A DNA stretch of 64,000 nt, from NCBI GenBank assembly GCA_021781455.1, contig JAJXWV010000033.1, positions 62,001 to 126,000 on the forward strand, in the 5' to 3' direction. Positions 54,682 through 62,847 of this stretch are shown here, piece by piece (within the stretch, counting starts at the first letter, position 1; each line of letters begins with the position of its first letter). A program made the translations under genes and the position numbers. Origin of the DNA: Acidobacteriota bacterium (GTDB lineage: Bacteria > Acidobacteriota > Thermoanaerobaculia > Gp7-AA8). A model generated the notes under the pieces. It was not told the origin of the DNA and did not search any database. It was given only the letters and a program-made list of their open reading frames with translations.

Positions 54682-55740
54682 ATGAAGAGCGTCATCACCG
54701 GTACAGGCATCGGCATCCCGCGGAACGTCGTGAAAAACGACGCGCTGACGGAGTTGATGGACACCACCGACGAGTGGATACGGACGCGCAGCGGAGTCGA
54801 GCAGCGATGTTATGCGGATCCGGGCCAGGGATCGGCGGAGCTCGGCGCGATTGCCGCCGCGAACGCGCTCGGCGTTGCCGAGCGAACCACCTCCGACATC
54901 GAAGCGATCATCTTCGCCACGATGACGCCCAACTACTTCTTTCCCGGGAACGGCCCTGTGCTGCAGGCCAAGATGGGATTCGGTGAGATTCCGACCTACG
55001 ACATCCGCCAGCAGTGCTCCGGGTTCCTCTATGGCCTCGATCTGGCCGACTCGCTCCTGAAGAGCGGCAAGTACAGACGCATCCTGCTGGTCGGCGCGGA
55101 GGTGCACACGCCGTTCATGCCGTGGCAGAACGGCTGGGACGCGACCATCGGGCTTTCCGACCGGCGCGTCACGGCCGAGGAGTACGCCGCGAACACAGCC
55201 ATTCGCGACCGGACGGTCCTGTTCGGAGATGGTGCGGGAGCGGCAGTCGTCGAAGCCGTGGAGGACGGTGAGCGCGGGTATCTCGGCGCGAAACTCTTCA
55301 CCGATGGATCGAACATCGAAGCGCTTTACGTCCCCGGCGTCGGCTTCCGCCATCGGCCCTATGTCACGGCCCGGCAGATCGAAGAATCGCTCTCGATTCC
55401 GAAGATGGAAGGCCGCTCGGTCTTCAAGGAAGCCGTTTTACGCATGCCGATGGCAGTGCGGGCCGTCTGCGCCGCAGCGAGCGTCGACGTCGACGACATC
55501 GACGTGCTCCTGATTCATCAGGCCAATCTGCGCATCGTGGAGGCCGTCGCCAGGCAGCTCGGTTTCGCTCCGGAAAAGGTCCCGCACAACATCGAGCGGT
55601 ACGGGAACACGACCGCCGGAACGCTGCCGATTCTCTTTCACGAGTGCGTGGGCGACGGCCGCATTCGGCCCGGCATGCTGGTCTGCTTCACGGCTCTCGG
55701 ATCGGGGCTGCACTGGGGCGCGTCGCTCTACCGGGCCTGA
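54682..55740 (+). CDS. fabH: 3-oxoacyl-ACP synthase III (FabH-like KASIII)
   Basis: KASIII starts fatty-acid synthesis by joining acyl-CoA to malonyl-ACP. The 352-residue protein has the triad Cys112 in QQCSGFLYGLDLA, His in LIHQANLRI (about 275) and Asn in RYGNTTAGT (about 305). The FGDGAGAAVV loop is also present. It has an insertion after the Cys (HTPFMPWQNGWD) that is not in E. coli FabH, so a role in specialised long-chain or secondary lipid synthesis is possible. No other fab gene or acyl carrier protein is nearby, which keeps the exact function open. Confidence 0.92.
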   Translation: MKSVITGTGIGIPRNVVKNDALTELMDTTDEWIRTRSGVEQRCYADPGQGSAELGAIAAANALGVAERTTSDIEAIIFATMTPNYFFPGNGPVLQAKMGFGEIPTYDIRQQCSGFLYGLDLADSLLKSGKYRRILLVGAEVHTPFMPWQNGWDATIGLSDRRVTAEEYAANTAIRDRTVLFGDGAGAAVVEAVEDGERGYLGAKLFTDGSNIEALYVPGVGFRHRPYVTARQIEESLSIPKMEGRSVFKEAVLRMPMAVRAVCAAASVDVDDIDVLLIHQANLRIVEAVARQLGFAPEKVPHNIERYGNTTAGTLPILFHECVGDGRIRPGMLVCFTALGSGLHWGASLYRA

Positions 55741-55750
55741 CCGGTCGCGC

Positions 55751-56212
55751 TCAGTCCGCCAGGTACTTCTCCATGAGCCGCGCGTTTTCACTCATCGCCC
55801 GGATCTCCACCCAATAGGCGCGGCCGTACATCACCAGGGTGGTGAAGGCCAGGATGAGGTGCATCCAGCGCGGCGTCTTGCCGAGAGCCACGCCGCCGCC
55901 GGTGATGAAGGTGACCATCAGGATGAGGATCGAGTACATGGCCGCGGGAAAGACGCGCGACTTGAAGACGCGCGTCCGCTGAACGACCGCCGCCTCGTCC
56001 GCCGCGCCTTTCACCTTCTCCTTGATCTCTTTTCCCGAGCCGATGAAGAAGAACATCGTCATCGATTGCGAGAACAGACCGACGAGCATCGTGACCAGCG
56101 CTGCCAGGACGTGCTGGGCCGCATGAGCCGGCGAGGCCAGAAAACCCATCGTGATCGTGGCGATGAGACCGGCGATCGTCAGCAGCGTCGTGATGAGGAG
56201 GAACTGGGCCAC
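55751..56212 (-). CDS. four-helix membrane protein, unknown function
   Basis: This 153-residue hydrophobic protein has four predicted transmembrane helices (about 3-25, 35-55, 88-108 and 112-135) with a charged loop GSGKEIKEKVKGAADEAAVVQRTR between the second and third. The start is GTG 56212; upstream sequence is the heptanucleotide array. I do not recognise a family. It is convergent with fabH, 10 bp apart. Confidence 0.75.
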   Translation of the reverse strand: MAQFLLITTLLTIAGLIATITMGFLASPAHAAQHVLAALVTMLVGLFSQSMTMFFFIGSGKEIKEKVKGAADEAAVVQRTRVFKSRVFPAAMYSILILMVTFITGGGVALGKTPRWMHLILAFTTLVMYGRAYWVEIRAMSENARLMEKYLAD

Positions 56213-56230
56213 GGCGGGATTATACGGACA

Positions 56231-56475
56231 GGACCGCAGACTGCAGACCGCAGACTGCAGACCGCAGACCGCAGACCGCAGACCGCAGACTGCAGACCGC
56301 AGACCGCAGACCGCAGACCGCAGACCGCAGACCGCAGACCGCAGACCGCAGACCGCAGACCGCAGAGGATTTCTTGCGGAGAGGTTCGATCTCGCAACAT
56401 CGAAAGGAATTGAGCGGCCGATTGCCACTTCGTTCCACTTCAAAGCGGCGATCTGCGGTCCGCGGTCTGCGGTCC
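56231..56475. repeat. heptanucleotide inverted array, family 3 (AGACCGC x19 / GCGGTCT x4)
   Basis: Nineteen unbroken 7-bp units (GGACCGC then AGACCGC, with AGACTGC three times) fill 56231-56363. After an 84-nt spacer, four units in the opposite orientation (GCGATCT, GCGGTCC, GCGGTCT, GCGGTCC) lie at 56448-56475. The arms are unequal in length. It occupies most of the gap between the membrane-protein gene and purM and must contain or adjoin both promoters. Confidence 0.97.
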
Positions 56476-56499
56476 ACACCTCTGCTACACTCCCGCGCC

Positions 56500-57567
56500 G
56501 TGGCCGGAAAGAGCAGTTATCGCGATTCGGGCGTCAACATCGATGCGCAGGACGAGGCGCTGCGCGAGGTGCGGCGCATCGCCCGCGGCACGTTCACACC
56601 CAACGTGATCTCCGAGATCGGCCTGTTCGGCGGCCTGTTCCGTGCCTCGTTCGAAGGGGTCGACAAGCCGGTGCTGGTCTCCTCGACTGACGGCGTGGGA
56701 ACCAAGATCCGCGTCGCGCAGGCGATGCGGATTCACGATACGGTCGGCTACGACCTGGTCTGCCACTGCGTCAACGACATCCTCGTGCAGGGTGCGCGGC
56801 CGCTCTTCTTTCTCGACTACTACGCCACCGGAAAGCTCAAGCCTCCGGTCATGACCGACGTCGTGCGGGGCATGGGCCGCGCCTGCAGCGAGAACGGCTG
56901 CGCGCTCATCGGCGGCGAGACCGCGGAGATGCCGGGCTTCTACGGCGACGACGATTACGACATCGCCGGATTCATCGTCGGCGTCGTCGACGAGCCGAAA
57001 CTCATCGACGGCAAGCAGGTGCGCGAAGGGGACGTCCTTCTGGGGCTTCCTTCGGTCGGACTGCACACCAACGGCTATTCGCTGGCGCGGCGCATCCTGT
57101 TCGAGAAGCTCGGGCACGACCATCAGACCATCCTGCCGCGGATCGGCGGAAAGATCGGCGAGGTGCTGCTCGCGCCTCACATCTCGTACCTCGCACCGCT
57201 CATGCCGCTCGTCGACGACCACGCCTTCCACGCGCTGGCTCACATCACCGGCGGCGGGCTGACCGACAATGTCCCGCGCGTTCTTCCCGACTCACTCGAC
57301 GCGGTGGTCAAGCTCGGTTCGTGGCCGGTGCTGCCGATCTTCAAGTACCTCTTCGAGCACGGAGAGGTGGAGGCTGCGGAGATGCTCCGAGTCTTCAACA
57401 TGGGAATCGGAATGGTCCTGATCGCAGCGCCGGAGAAGGTGGATGCGATCTCGAAGCATTTCGTGCGGATCGGCCAGAAGTTCTTCTTCATCGGAAACGT
57501 CGTGAAGGGAACGGGCAAAGTGCGGTATGACGTGCCCCCCAGCGGCTACGCATCGTGGATCGAATGA
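56500..57567 (+). CDS. purM: phosphoribosylformylglycinamidine cyclo-ligase
   Basis: PurM closes the imidazole ring of purines (FGAM to AIR) with ATP. The 355-residue protein begins at GTG 56500 with SYRDSGVNIDAQDEAL and has STDGVGTKI, CVNDILVQGARPLFFLDYYA, GGETAEMPGFY, VGLHTNGYSLAR, and HITGGGLTDNVPRVLP. Its length and motifs are standard. purN follows after a 104-bp gap that holds a heptanucleotide hairpin, so the classic purM-purN pair is kept. Confidence 0.97.
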   Translation: MAGKSSYRDSGVNIDAQDEALREVRRIARGTFTPNVISEIGLFGGLFRASFEGVDKPVLVSSTDGVGTKIRVAQAMRIHDTVGYDLVCHCVNDILVQGARPLFFLDYYATGKLKPPVMTDVVRGMGRACSENGCALIGGETAEMPGFYGDDDYDIAGFIVGVVDEPKLIDGKQVREGDVLLGLPSVGLHTNGYSLARRILFEKLGHDHQTILPRIGGKIGEVLLAPHISYLAPLMPLVDDHAFHALAHITGGGLTDNVPRVLPDSLDAVVKLGSWPVLPIFKYLFEHGEVEAAEMLRVFNMGIGMVLIAAPEKVDAISKHFVRIGQKFFFIGNVVKGTGKVRYDVPPSGYASWIE

Positions 57568-57579
57568 CCGCCGGATAAG

Positions 57580-57666
57580 TCCTGAGTGCTGAGTGCTGAG
57601 TCCTGAGTACCCAACCGGGGACCAGGTCCTCAGGACTCAGGTGTCAGGACTCAGCACTCAGGACTT
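57580..57666. repeat. heptanucleotide inverted array, family 2, copy 4
   Basis: The left units are TCCTGAG, TGCTGAG, TGCTGAG, TCCTGAG (57580-57607). The right arm has CTCAGGA, an irregular CTCAGGTGTCAGGA, CTCAGCA and CTCAGGA (57629-57663). The last unit ends 8 nt before the purN ATG. It splits purM from purN. Confidence 0.95.
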
Positions 57667-57671
57667 TGTAA

Positions 57672-58274
57672 ATGCGACTAGCGATCCTGCTCTCGGGCCG
57701 CGGCTCGAATTTCGCCGCAATCCACGAAGCCGTCGACGGTGGCGTTCTCGACGCGGAGATCGTCTGCGTGATCTCCAACCGGCCGAACGCACCAGGGATC
57801 GAGCGCGCCCGGCAGTGGGGCCACGCGGCGCACGTGATCGACCATCGCGCCTTCCCGAGCCGCGCCGCACACGAAGAAGCGGTGCTGCGTGTTCTCGATG
57901 ATGCCCGACCCGACTTCATCGCCCTGGCAGGCTACATGCGGCTGCTCAGCCCCGACTTCGTGGCGCGCTTCCGGAATCGGATCGTGAACATCCATCCGTC
58001 ACTTCTGCCTTCATTTCCGGGTGTCGACGCACAGGCTCAAGCCCTCGCCTACGGAGTGAAGGTGTCGGGGTGCACGGTTCACCTGGTCGACGAAAATCTC
58101 GATGCCGGGCCGATCCTCGTGCAGCGCACCGTCGACGTTCACGACGCCGACACGGCGGACTCTCTGGCCGCACGGATTCTTCACGAGGAGCACATCGCCT
58201 ATGTCGAAGCGCTCGTCAGACTCTCGCGTGGCGGATACCGCGTCGAAGGACGGCGCGTGATCTTCAGCGGGTAG
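57672..58274 (+). CDS. purN: phosphoribosylglycinamide formyltransferase
   Basis: PurN transfers a formyl group from 10-formyltetrahydrofolate to GAR. The 200-residue chain has LAILLSGRGSNFAAI at the start, VISNRPNAPG, LAGYMRLLSP, and the active-site NIHPSLLPSFPGVDAQAQALAYGVKVSGCTVHLVDENLDAGPIL with its Asn-His and Asp. Full length. The ribosome-binding site is not evident, because the repeat array reaches almost to the ATG; translation may depend on this leader. Confidence 0.97.
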   Translation: MRLAILLSGRGSNFAAIHEAVDGGVLDAEIVCVISNRPNAPGIERARQWGHAAHVIDHRAFPSRAAHEEAVLRVLDDARPDFIALAGYMRLLSPDFVARFRNRIVNIHPSLLPSFPGVDAQAQALAYGVKVSGCTVHLVDENLDAGPILVQRTVDVHDADTADSLAARILHEEHIAYVEALVRLSRGGYRVEGRRVIFSG

Positions 58275-58284
58275 CGCCGGCGCC

Positions 58285-59475
58285 TCAAAACGGCCAGAAC
58301 TTCCTCCACCAGGGAGTCTCCTCGACGGCCGCTCCGGCCACGGCCAGCACCTTGGCAATGGTCTGGCCGTTCTGCTCCACCAGGATCGTCCCGACCGGTT
58401 GGCCGACGCGCACCGGAGCGGTGACGGAGCCGCCCCGGAAAACGACTTTGACCGAGCTCTGCTCGCCACGCTTGACCAGCGCTCGGGCATCGCCCGCCGC
58501 GACCGCCCGAACGGTGGCCTCACGGCCGTTGTTGACCGCAGCCTGCCCGACCGCCGTGCCTTTCTTCACCACGGGCGTGAAGATGTAACTGGCGAAGGCA
58601 TTCGACATCAGGCGCGAGGCGATCCCGAACGAGCTCTGCGGACCGACGGCAGTCTTCGCCCCCATCACGACGGCAATGAGCTCCATGTCGCCCTGCTTGG
58701 CGGATGCGGTCACGCAGTATCCGGCCGGCGTGGAGTAACCGGTCTTGATGCCCGTGGCCGCTGGGTAGTAGTCCCTCTTCTTCGGATTGATCAGGTGATT
58801 CGGATTCGTGATGCCCGACGTGAATGTTCCGTTGGAGAAGGCCATCCACGGCGTCGCCGCGTACTGCCGCATGAGCGGGTACTTCATCAGCTCCATCCCC
58901 ACGATGGCGAGATCGTGGGCGCTCTGCATGTCGATCGCTTTGGGGTCTTTCGAATTCGGCAGGCCGTGCGGATCGTAGAAATGCGATTGCGTCAGGCCCA
59001 TCTGCTTCGCGCGGACATTCATGATCTCGGCGAAGTTCTGCTCGGATCCCGCGATCTTCTCGGCGATGGCCGTGGCGGCGTCGTTGGCCGACTGGATCAT
59101 CGTCGCTGCCAGCAGTGTCTGCACCGGCCAGACCTGCCCTTCTTTGAGGTAGATGCGCGACCCACCCATGTGGCTGACGAAGGCCGACACGGTCACCGGC
59201 GTATCCAGCTTCAGACGGCCGTCGCGGATCTCTTCCATGGCGATGAGGCAGGTCATCATCTTGGCCATGGAGGCCGTGGGAAGCATCAGGTTCGAGTTCT
59301 CGGCGAAGAGCACGCGCTTGGCGTTCGGCTCCAGGACGAACGCAGCGGTATATCCCTTCCCTGTGGTGTCGACCGACGCGCCCTTGGCCGTTCCCGTCCC
59401 CTCTTCCTCCTGCCCGAACACGGGAATCGACACGGCAAGAGACAACGCCACCAGAACAGACATCCAACGCTTCAT
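58285..59475 (-). CDS. D-alanyl-D-alanine carboxypeptidase (DacA/DacC-like, PBP5 family)
   Basis: This penicillin-binding protein trims the terminal D-Ala from peptidoglycan stem peptides in the periplasm. The 396-residue protein has a signal peptide (about 1-22, ends VFGQ). The active-site set is S69xxK72 (SMAK), SAN (about 127-129) and KTG in TGIKTGYS. A C-terminal beta domain (about 290-385) and an amphipathic WWRKFWPF tail anchor follow, as in PBP5/6. AGGAG is 9 nt before the ATG at 59475, which is better spaced than for the GTG at 59481. It is convergent with purN. Confidence 0.95.
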   Translation of the reverse strand: MKRWMSVLVALSLAVSIPVFGQEEEGTGTAKGASVDTTGKGYTAAFVLEPNAKRVLFAENSNLMLPTASMAKMMTCLIAMEEIRDGRLKLDTPVTVSAFVSHMGGSRIYLKEGQVWPVQTLLAATMIQSANDAATAIAEKIAGSEQNFAEIMNVRAKQMGLTQSHFYDPHGLPNSKDPKAIDMQSAHDLAIVGMELMKYPLMRQYAATPWMAFSNGTFTSGITNPNHLINPKKRDYYPAATGIKTGYSTPAGYCVTASAKQGDMELIAVVMGAKTAVGPQSSFGIASRLMSNAFASYIFTPVVKKGTAVGQAAVNNGREATVRAVAAGDARALVKRGEQSSVKVVFRGGSVTAPVRVGQPVGTILVEQNGQTIAKVLAVAGAAVEETPWWRKFWPF

Positions 59476-59518
59476 GAGCACAAACTCCTCTTTTCTTGAG
59501 GTTCCCGGATGTCAGCTG

Positions 59519-59552
59519 TTGGCTCCTGGACTTCGTGAGTCCCGGGAGCCAA
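59519..59552. repeat. imperfect hairpin upstream of the carboxypeptidase gene
   Basis: TTGGCTCCTGGACT, a 5-nt loop, then AGTCCCGGGAGCCAA fold into a stem of about 14 bp with one bulge. It lies in the 150-bp gap between the 97-residue gene and dac. The stems could be a terminator of the former, although no T-tract follows on the minus strand. Confidence 0.75.
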
Positions 59553-59625
59553 GAGCGCACCGCCAGGAGCTTCAATTGGGGGCCGCCACTGCACGCGGCA
59601 TACCACGGCTGAGGCAGGATTTCCC

Positions 59626-59919
59626 CTAATTCCGCGCTCGCCCCTTGTTCTTGGCGGAGCGAGACGTGCGTGGTATCGAACTGATCACCGTCCAGTCGTG
59701 CTTGTGCACGGTGACCGGCTCCTTCGCTTTGGGCCAGAGGTCGATGGGAATGTAGTAATAGCCGTCGCCGAGGACGCGCGACTTGATGGCCAGGTCGCGC
59801 ATGCTCTTGCACAGTCCCTTTTTGCCGCGGATCGCCCTTCGCTCCACGACGACACCGGTCGATTCGCCAACTCCGTCGAAGATGCTGATCTCCGCGCACA
59901 AAGAGTTCACCAACGTCAT
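59626..59919 (-). CDS. small protein of unknown function
   Basis: This 97-residue frame starts at ATG 59919 with GGAG about 11 nt upstream. The composition is natural: AEISIFDGVGESTGVVV, a basic stretch RRAIRGKKGLCKSMRDLAIKSR, then DGYYYIPIDLWP, and a Lys/Arg-rich tail. No signal peptide, membrane helix or known motif is seen. It may be a lone cytoplasmic nucleic-acid-associated protein given its charge. The gap upstream (59920-60147, 228 bp) shows no convincing gene. Confidence 0.55.
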   Translation of the reverse strand: MTLVNSLCAEISIFDGVGESTGVVVERRAIRGKKGLCKSMRDLAIKSRVLGDGYYYIPIDLWPKAKEPVTVHKHDWTVISSIPRTSRSAKNKGRARN

Positions 59920-60147
59920 CGCGGCAACTCCAGGATGCCTGTAACTGTCATTTGCACACCCATCCGACGAACCTCCGAAGCAAATTCTGTGCGCGTGCCG
60001 AGCACGTCCTTTCAGTGGAGTGGTTTGCGGCGGCGCTCAGCCGCGCCGAAGTCCTGGATTGGAGAACCGGGAACGCCGCACAGCCGACGCCTCCTTTGAC
60101 TCAGTTCCGCATCGGCGTCACTGACAGCCTCGCACTACAATCCTCAA

Positions 60148-61959
60148 ATGGCCGAAGCGCAGCCGGAAAAGCCCTCCCGCACACGCACCGTGTTCCGCGA
60201 AGCGGTGGCCATCATCTGGCGTGCGCGCTCTCGCCTCCTCCTCGGTCTCCCTCTGATGCTGGTGAACCGCCTCTCCGGTCTCGTGCTCCCCTGGGTCACC
60301 AAGTACCTGATCGACGACGTCATCGCCAGGGGCAACCAGCAGATGTTGTGGAAGCTCGTCGCTGCCGGCGGCGCCGCAGCAGTCGTCTCTTCCTCCACTG
60401 ACTACTCACTCGCCCAGATCCTCGGCATCGCCGCCCAGCGCTCGATTACCAATCTACGCATCCGGCTCCAGCGGCACGTGCAGCGTCTTCCCGTTTCCTA
60501 TTTCGACTCGACGAAGACCGGCGTGCTGGTGGCGCGCGTCATGAACGACGCCGAAGGCATCCGCAATCTGGTCGGCACCGGTCTCGTGCAGATGTTCGGC
60601 GGAGTGGTGACGGCCAGCATCGCCATCTCCATCCTCTTCTACTTCAGCGCCCGGCTGGCCTCGATCATCCTCGGCGTGGTGGTGGTCTTCATGGTCATCC
60701 TCTACTACGCCTTCAATACCGTGCGGCCGATCTTCAAGAAACGCAGCGAGCTCAATGCGGCCATCACCGGACGGCTCAACGAGAACTTCTCGGGAATCCG
60801 TGTGGTGAAAGCCTATCGTGCGGAGCGGCGGGAGTCCCGCGTATTCGCCCACAGCGCGCACGATCTTTTCCGCAACGTCATGGCCACGATGCGCACGATC
60901 TCGGGAGTCGGTGCGCTGACCTCGCTGCTCACCGGCATCGTCGGCATCGCCGTGCTGATCGTCGGCGGCCGCGAGGTCATCGCCGGCCGGATGACGCTCG
61001 GCAGCCTCGTCTCCTTCACGCTATTCCTCGGATTCGTCGTCGTGCCGATCGTGCAGATCGTGTCGATCGGCACGCAGTTGTCGGAAGCGTTCGCCGGGTT
61101 GGAGCGGATGCGCGAGATCCTTTCGGAGCCGACCGAGGATGCCGCAGACGCATCGCGGGCGAAGGTCGAGACGATTCACGGCGATGTCGAATTCCGCGAT
61201 GTCACGTTCGAATACAGTGCCGGGATTCCGGTCCTGCACGAGGTCAGCCTCACGGCGGCCGCCGGACAATCGATCGCACTCGTCGGTCCGTCGGGCTCGG
61301 GCAAGAGCACGCTGGTCTCTCTCGTCGCGGCCTTCCACAAGCCGACGAGTGGAACCATCTACGTCGACGGACGCGACATGGCCACGCTGCGCCTGGCCGA
61401 CTACCGCAGCCATCTGGGGATCGTGCCGCAGGATTCGTTCCTCTTCGCCGACACGATCTACGCGAACATCGCGCTCGGGAATCCCCACGCCGGGCGCGAG
61501 GACGTGATTCGCGCGGCGCACATCGCCCACGTCGACGAATTCGCGGATTCGTTCGTGGACGGTTACGACACGGTGGTCGGAGAGCGTGGCGTGAAACTCT
61601 CCGGCGGGCAGAAACAGAGAGTGGCCATCGCCAGGGCCATCGTCGCCGATCCGCGCATCCTCATCCTCGACGAGGCCACCTCCTCGCTCGACAGCGAGAG
61701 CGAATCCCTCATTCAGGACGGCCTGAACTCGCTGATGAGAGGCCGCACGACTTTCGTCATCGCGCACCGACTGTCGACGATCCGGAAGGCCGATCAGATT
61801 CTGGTCATCGACGGCGGCCGGATCACCGAACGTGGCACGCACGCCGAGCTGATGCTTCTGGGCGGACGCTATCGCGCGCTCTACGAGAAGCAGTACGGGA
61901 TCGCGGTGAACCGCTTCATCAATCCCGGTGAAGAGCTCGAGGACGTGGCCAGGCGGTAA
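60148..61959 (+). CDS. ABC exporter, fused permease and ATPase (MsbA/lipid A flippase-like)
   Basis: This 603-residue half-transporter works as a homodimer. Six transmembrane helices fill about residues 20-320. The nucleotide-binding domain follows (about 345-590; Walker A VGPSGSGKST, Q-loop VPQDSFLF, signature LSGGQKQRVAIARAI, Walker B ILILDEATSSLDSES and the switch His in VIAHRLST). The family exports lipids, lipid A, peptides or drugs. The closest match by feel is MsbA, but no lipid A gene lies nearby to support it. ATG 60148 gives a short cytoplasmic N-terminus. Confidence 0.93.
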   Translation: MAEAQPEKPSRTRTVFREAVAIIWRARSRLLLGLPLMLVNRLSGLVLPWVTKYLIDDVIARGNQQMLWKLVAAGGAAAVVSSSTDYSLAQILGIAAQRSITNLRIRLQRHVQRLPVSYFDSTKTGVLVARVMNDAEGIRNLVGTGLVQMFGGVVTASIAISILFYFSARLASIILGVVVVFMVILYYAFNTVRPIFKKRSELNAAITGRLNENFSGIRVVKAYRAERRESRVFAHSAHDLFRNVMATMRTISGVGALTSLLTGIVGIAVLIVGGREVIAGRMTLGSLVSFTLFLGFVVVPIVQIVSIGTQLSEAFAGLERMREILSEPTEDAADASRAKVETIHGDVEFRDVTFEYSAGIPVLHEVSLTAAAGQSIALVGPSGSGKSTLVSLVAAFHKPTSGTIYVDGRDMATLRLADYRSHLGIVPQDSFLFADTIYANIALGNPHAGREDVIRAAHIAHVDEFADSFVDGYDTVVGERGVKLSGGQKQRVAIARAIVADPRILILDEATSSLDSESESLIQDGLNSLMRGRTTFVIAHRLSTIRKADQILVIDGGRITERGTHAELMLLGGRYRALYEKQYGIAVNRFINPGEELEDVARR

Positions 61960-61974
61960 CTCGGCACCCGCCCG

Positions 61975-62559
61975 TCACGACCGCAGTTCGACGTTCCAGT
62001 AAGCCTCGTCGAGGAAGTTCTTCCAGATGTCCGGGAAATTGCGGCCCTGAATCCGGTGCAGCGGATGCCACTTCGGCCGGACGGGCTGGCGGATGAGGCG
62101 GATGCTGGCTTCGTGCAGCAGCTTGTTGCCCTTGCGCACGTTGCACGGCAGACAGGCGCAGACCACGTTCTCCCAGGTCGATTTGCCGCCGCGCGATATC
62201 GGCACGACGTGGTCGAGCGAGAGCTCCGAGACCGGGAACTTCCGACCGCAGTACTGGCAACGGTTGTGGTCGCGCAGGTAGATGTTTCCCCGGGAGAACT
62301 TCACCTCCTGCCGCGGCAGCCGGTCAAAGGACAGAAGCTGCACGACGTGCGGGATGAGGATGTTGCGGGTCGGCGTCCTGACATAGAGGTCGCTCGGCTG
62401 GACAGGGATGTCAGCCCAGTTTTCGAAGTCGTAGGTGCGGTACTCCGAATCGACGGCCCGGACCTGCCCCTTGTAGAGGAGCGTGAACGCACGCCGGACA
62501 GACGTGATCTGGACGGCCTGGAACACGCGATTCAGAACGAGAACATGACCGTCGAGCAT
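61975..62559 (-). CDS. HNH endonuclease-domain protein
   Basis: This 194-residue protein has an N-terminal region (about 1-75) starting MLDGHVLVLNRVFQAVQITSVRRAF, typical of a widespread stand-alone HNH family. The HNH core follows (about 85-140): CQYCGRKFPVSELSLDHVVPISRGGKSTWENVVCACLPCNVRKGN, with two CxxC zinc sites and the His-Asn-His-type residues. These are not linked to introns or inteins and their role is unknown. GAGGGA precedes ATG 62559. It is convergent with the ABC exporter gene, 15 bp apart. Confidence 0.88.
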   Translation of the reverse strand: MLDGHVLVLNRVFQAVQITSVRRAFTLLYKGQVRAVDSEYRTYDFENWADIPVQPSDLYVRTPTRNILIPHVVQLLSFDRLPRQEVKFSRGNIYLRDHNRCQYCGRKFPVSELSLDHVVPISRGGKSTWENVVCACLPCNVRKGNKLLHEASIRLIRQPVRPKWHPLHRIQGRNFPDIWKNFLDEAYWNVELRS

Positions 62560-62847
62560 ATTCCCTCGCCCAAACACGGAAGAGCGCGTTGGTGTTTCCA
62601 CGGCCGCGTGCTTCCGAGCCCAGTGAGCACATGATACGACTCGCTCCAAGGGCGTCCAATCTTGCAAAAACACCTCATTTGATACATAGTTAGCGGCAAG
62701 ACGAATCCGAATCTGCTCTTTAGAGCGGCTCTGCACGGGAGCGAACCCGGCAGTGTCCGATCGAAACTCAGAAGACGCTGCGCGCGACGGATCCGACGCA
62801 AAAGGGGAGCCGGCGGGCGTTAACGGGTGTGGTTATTGGGAGGCTTT
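62560..62847. other. divergent intergenic region
   Basis: The 288-bp gap lies between the divergent HNH and beta-propeller genes. It includes a locally AT-rich stretch at about 62660-62700 (TTGCAA ... TACATA, a weak plus-strand promoter candidate with 15-nt spacing). GGGAGG lies 5 nt before the ATG at 62848. No repeats or RNA genes were recognised. Confidence 0.4.

Noticed and set aside
56231-56475. CRISPR array
   Set aside because: Units are 7 bp with no unique spacers between them and there are no cas genes nearby; it is a tandem array.
59920-60147. possible small gene in either strand upstream of the MsbA-like gene
   Set aside because: Short frames exist on the plus strand but their composition is Arg/Ser-rich, with no ribosome-binding site or motif.
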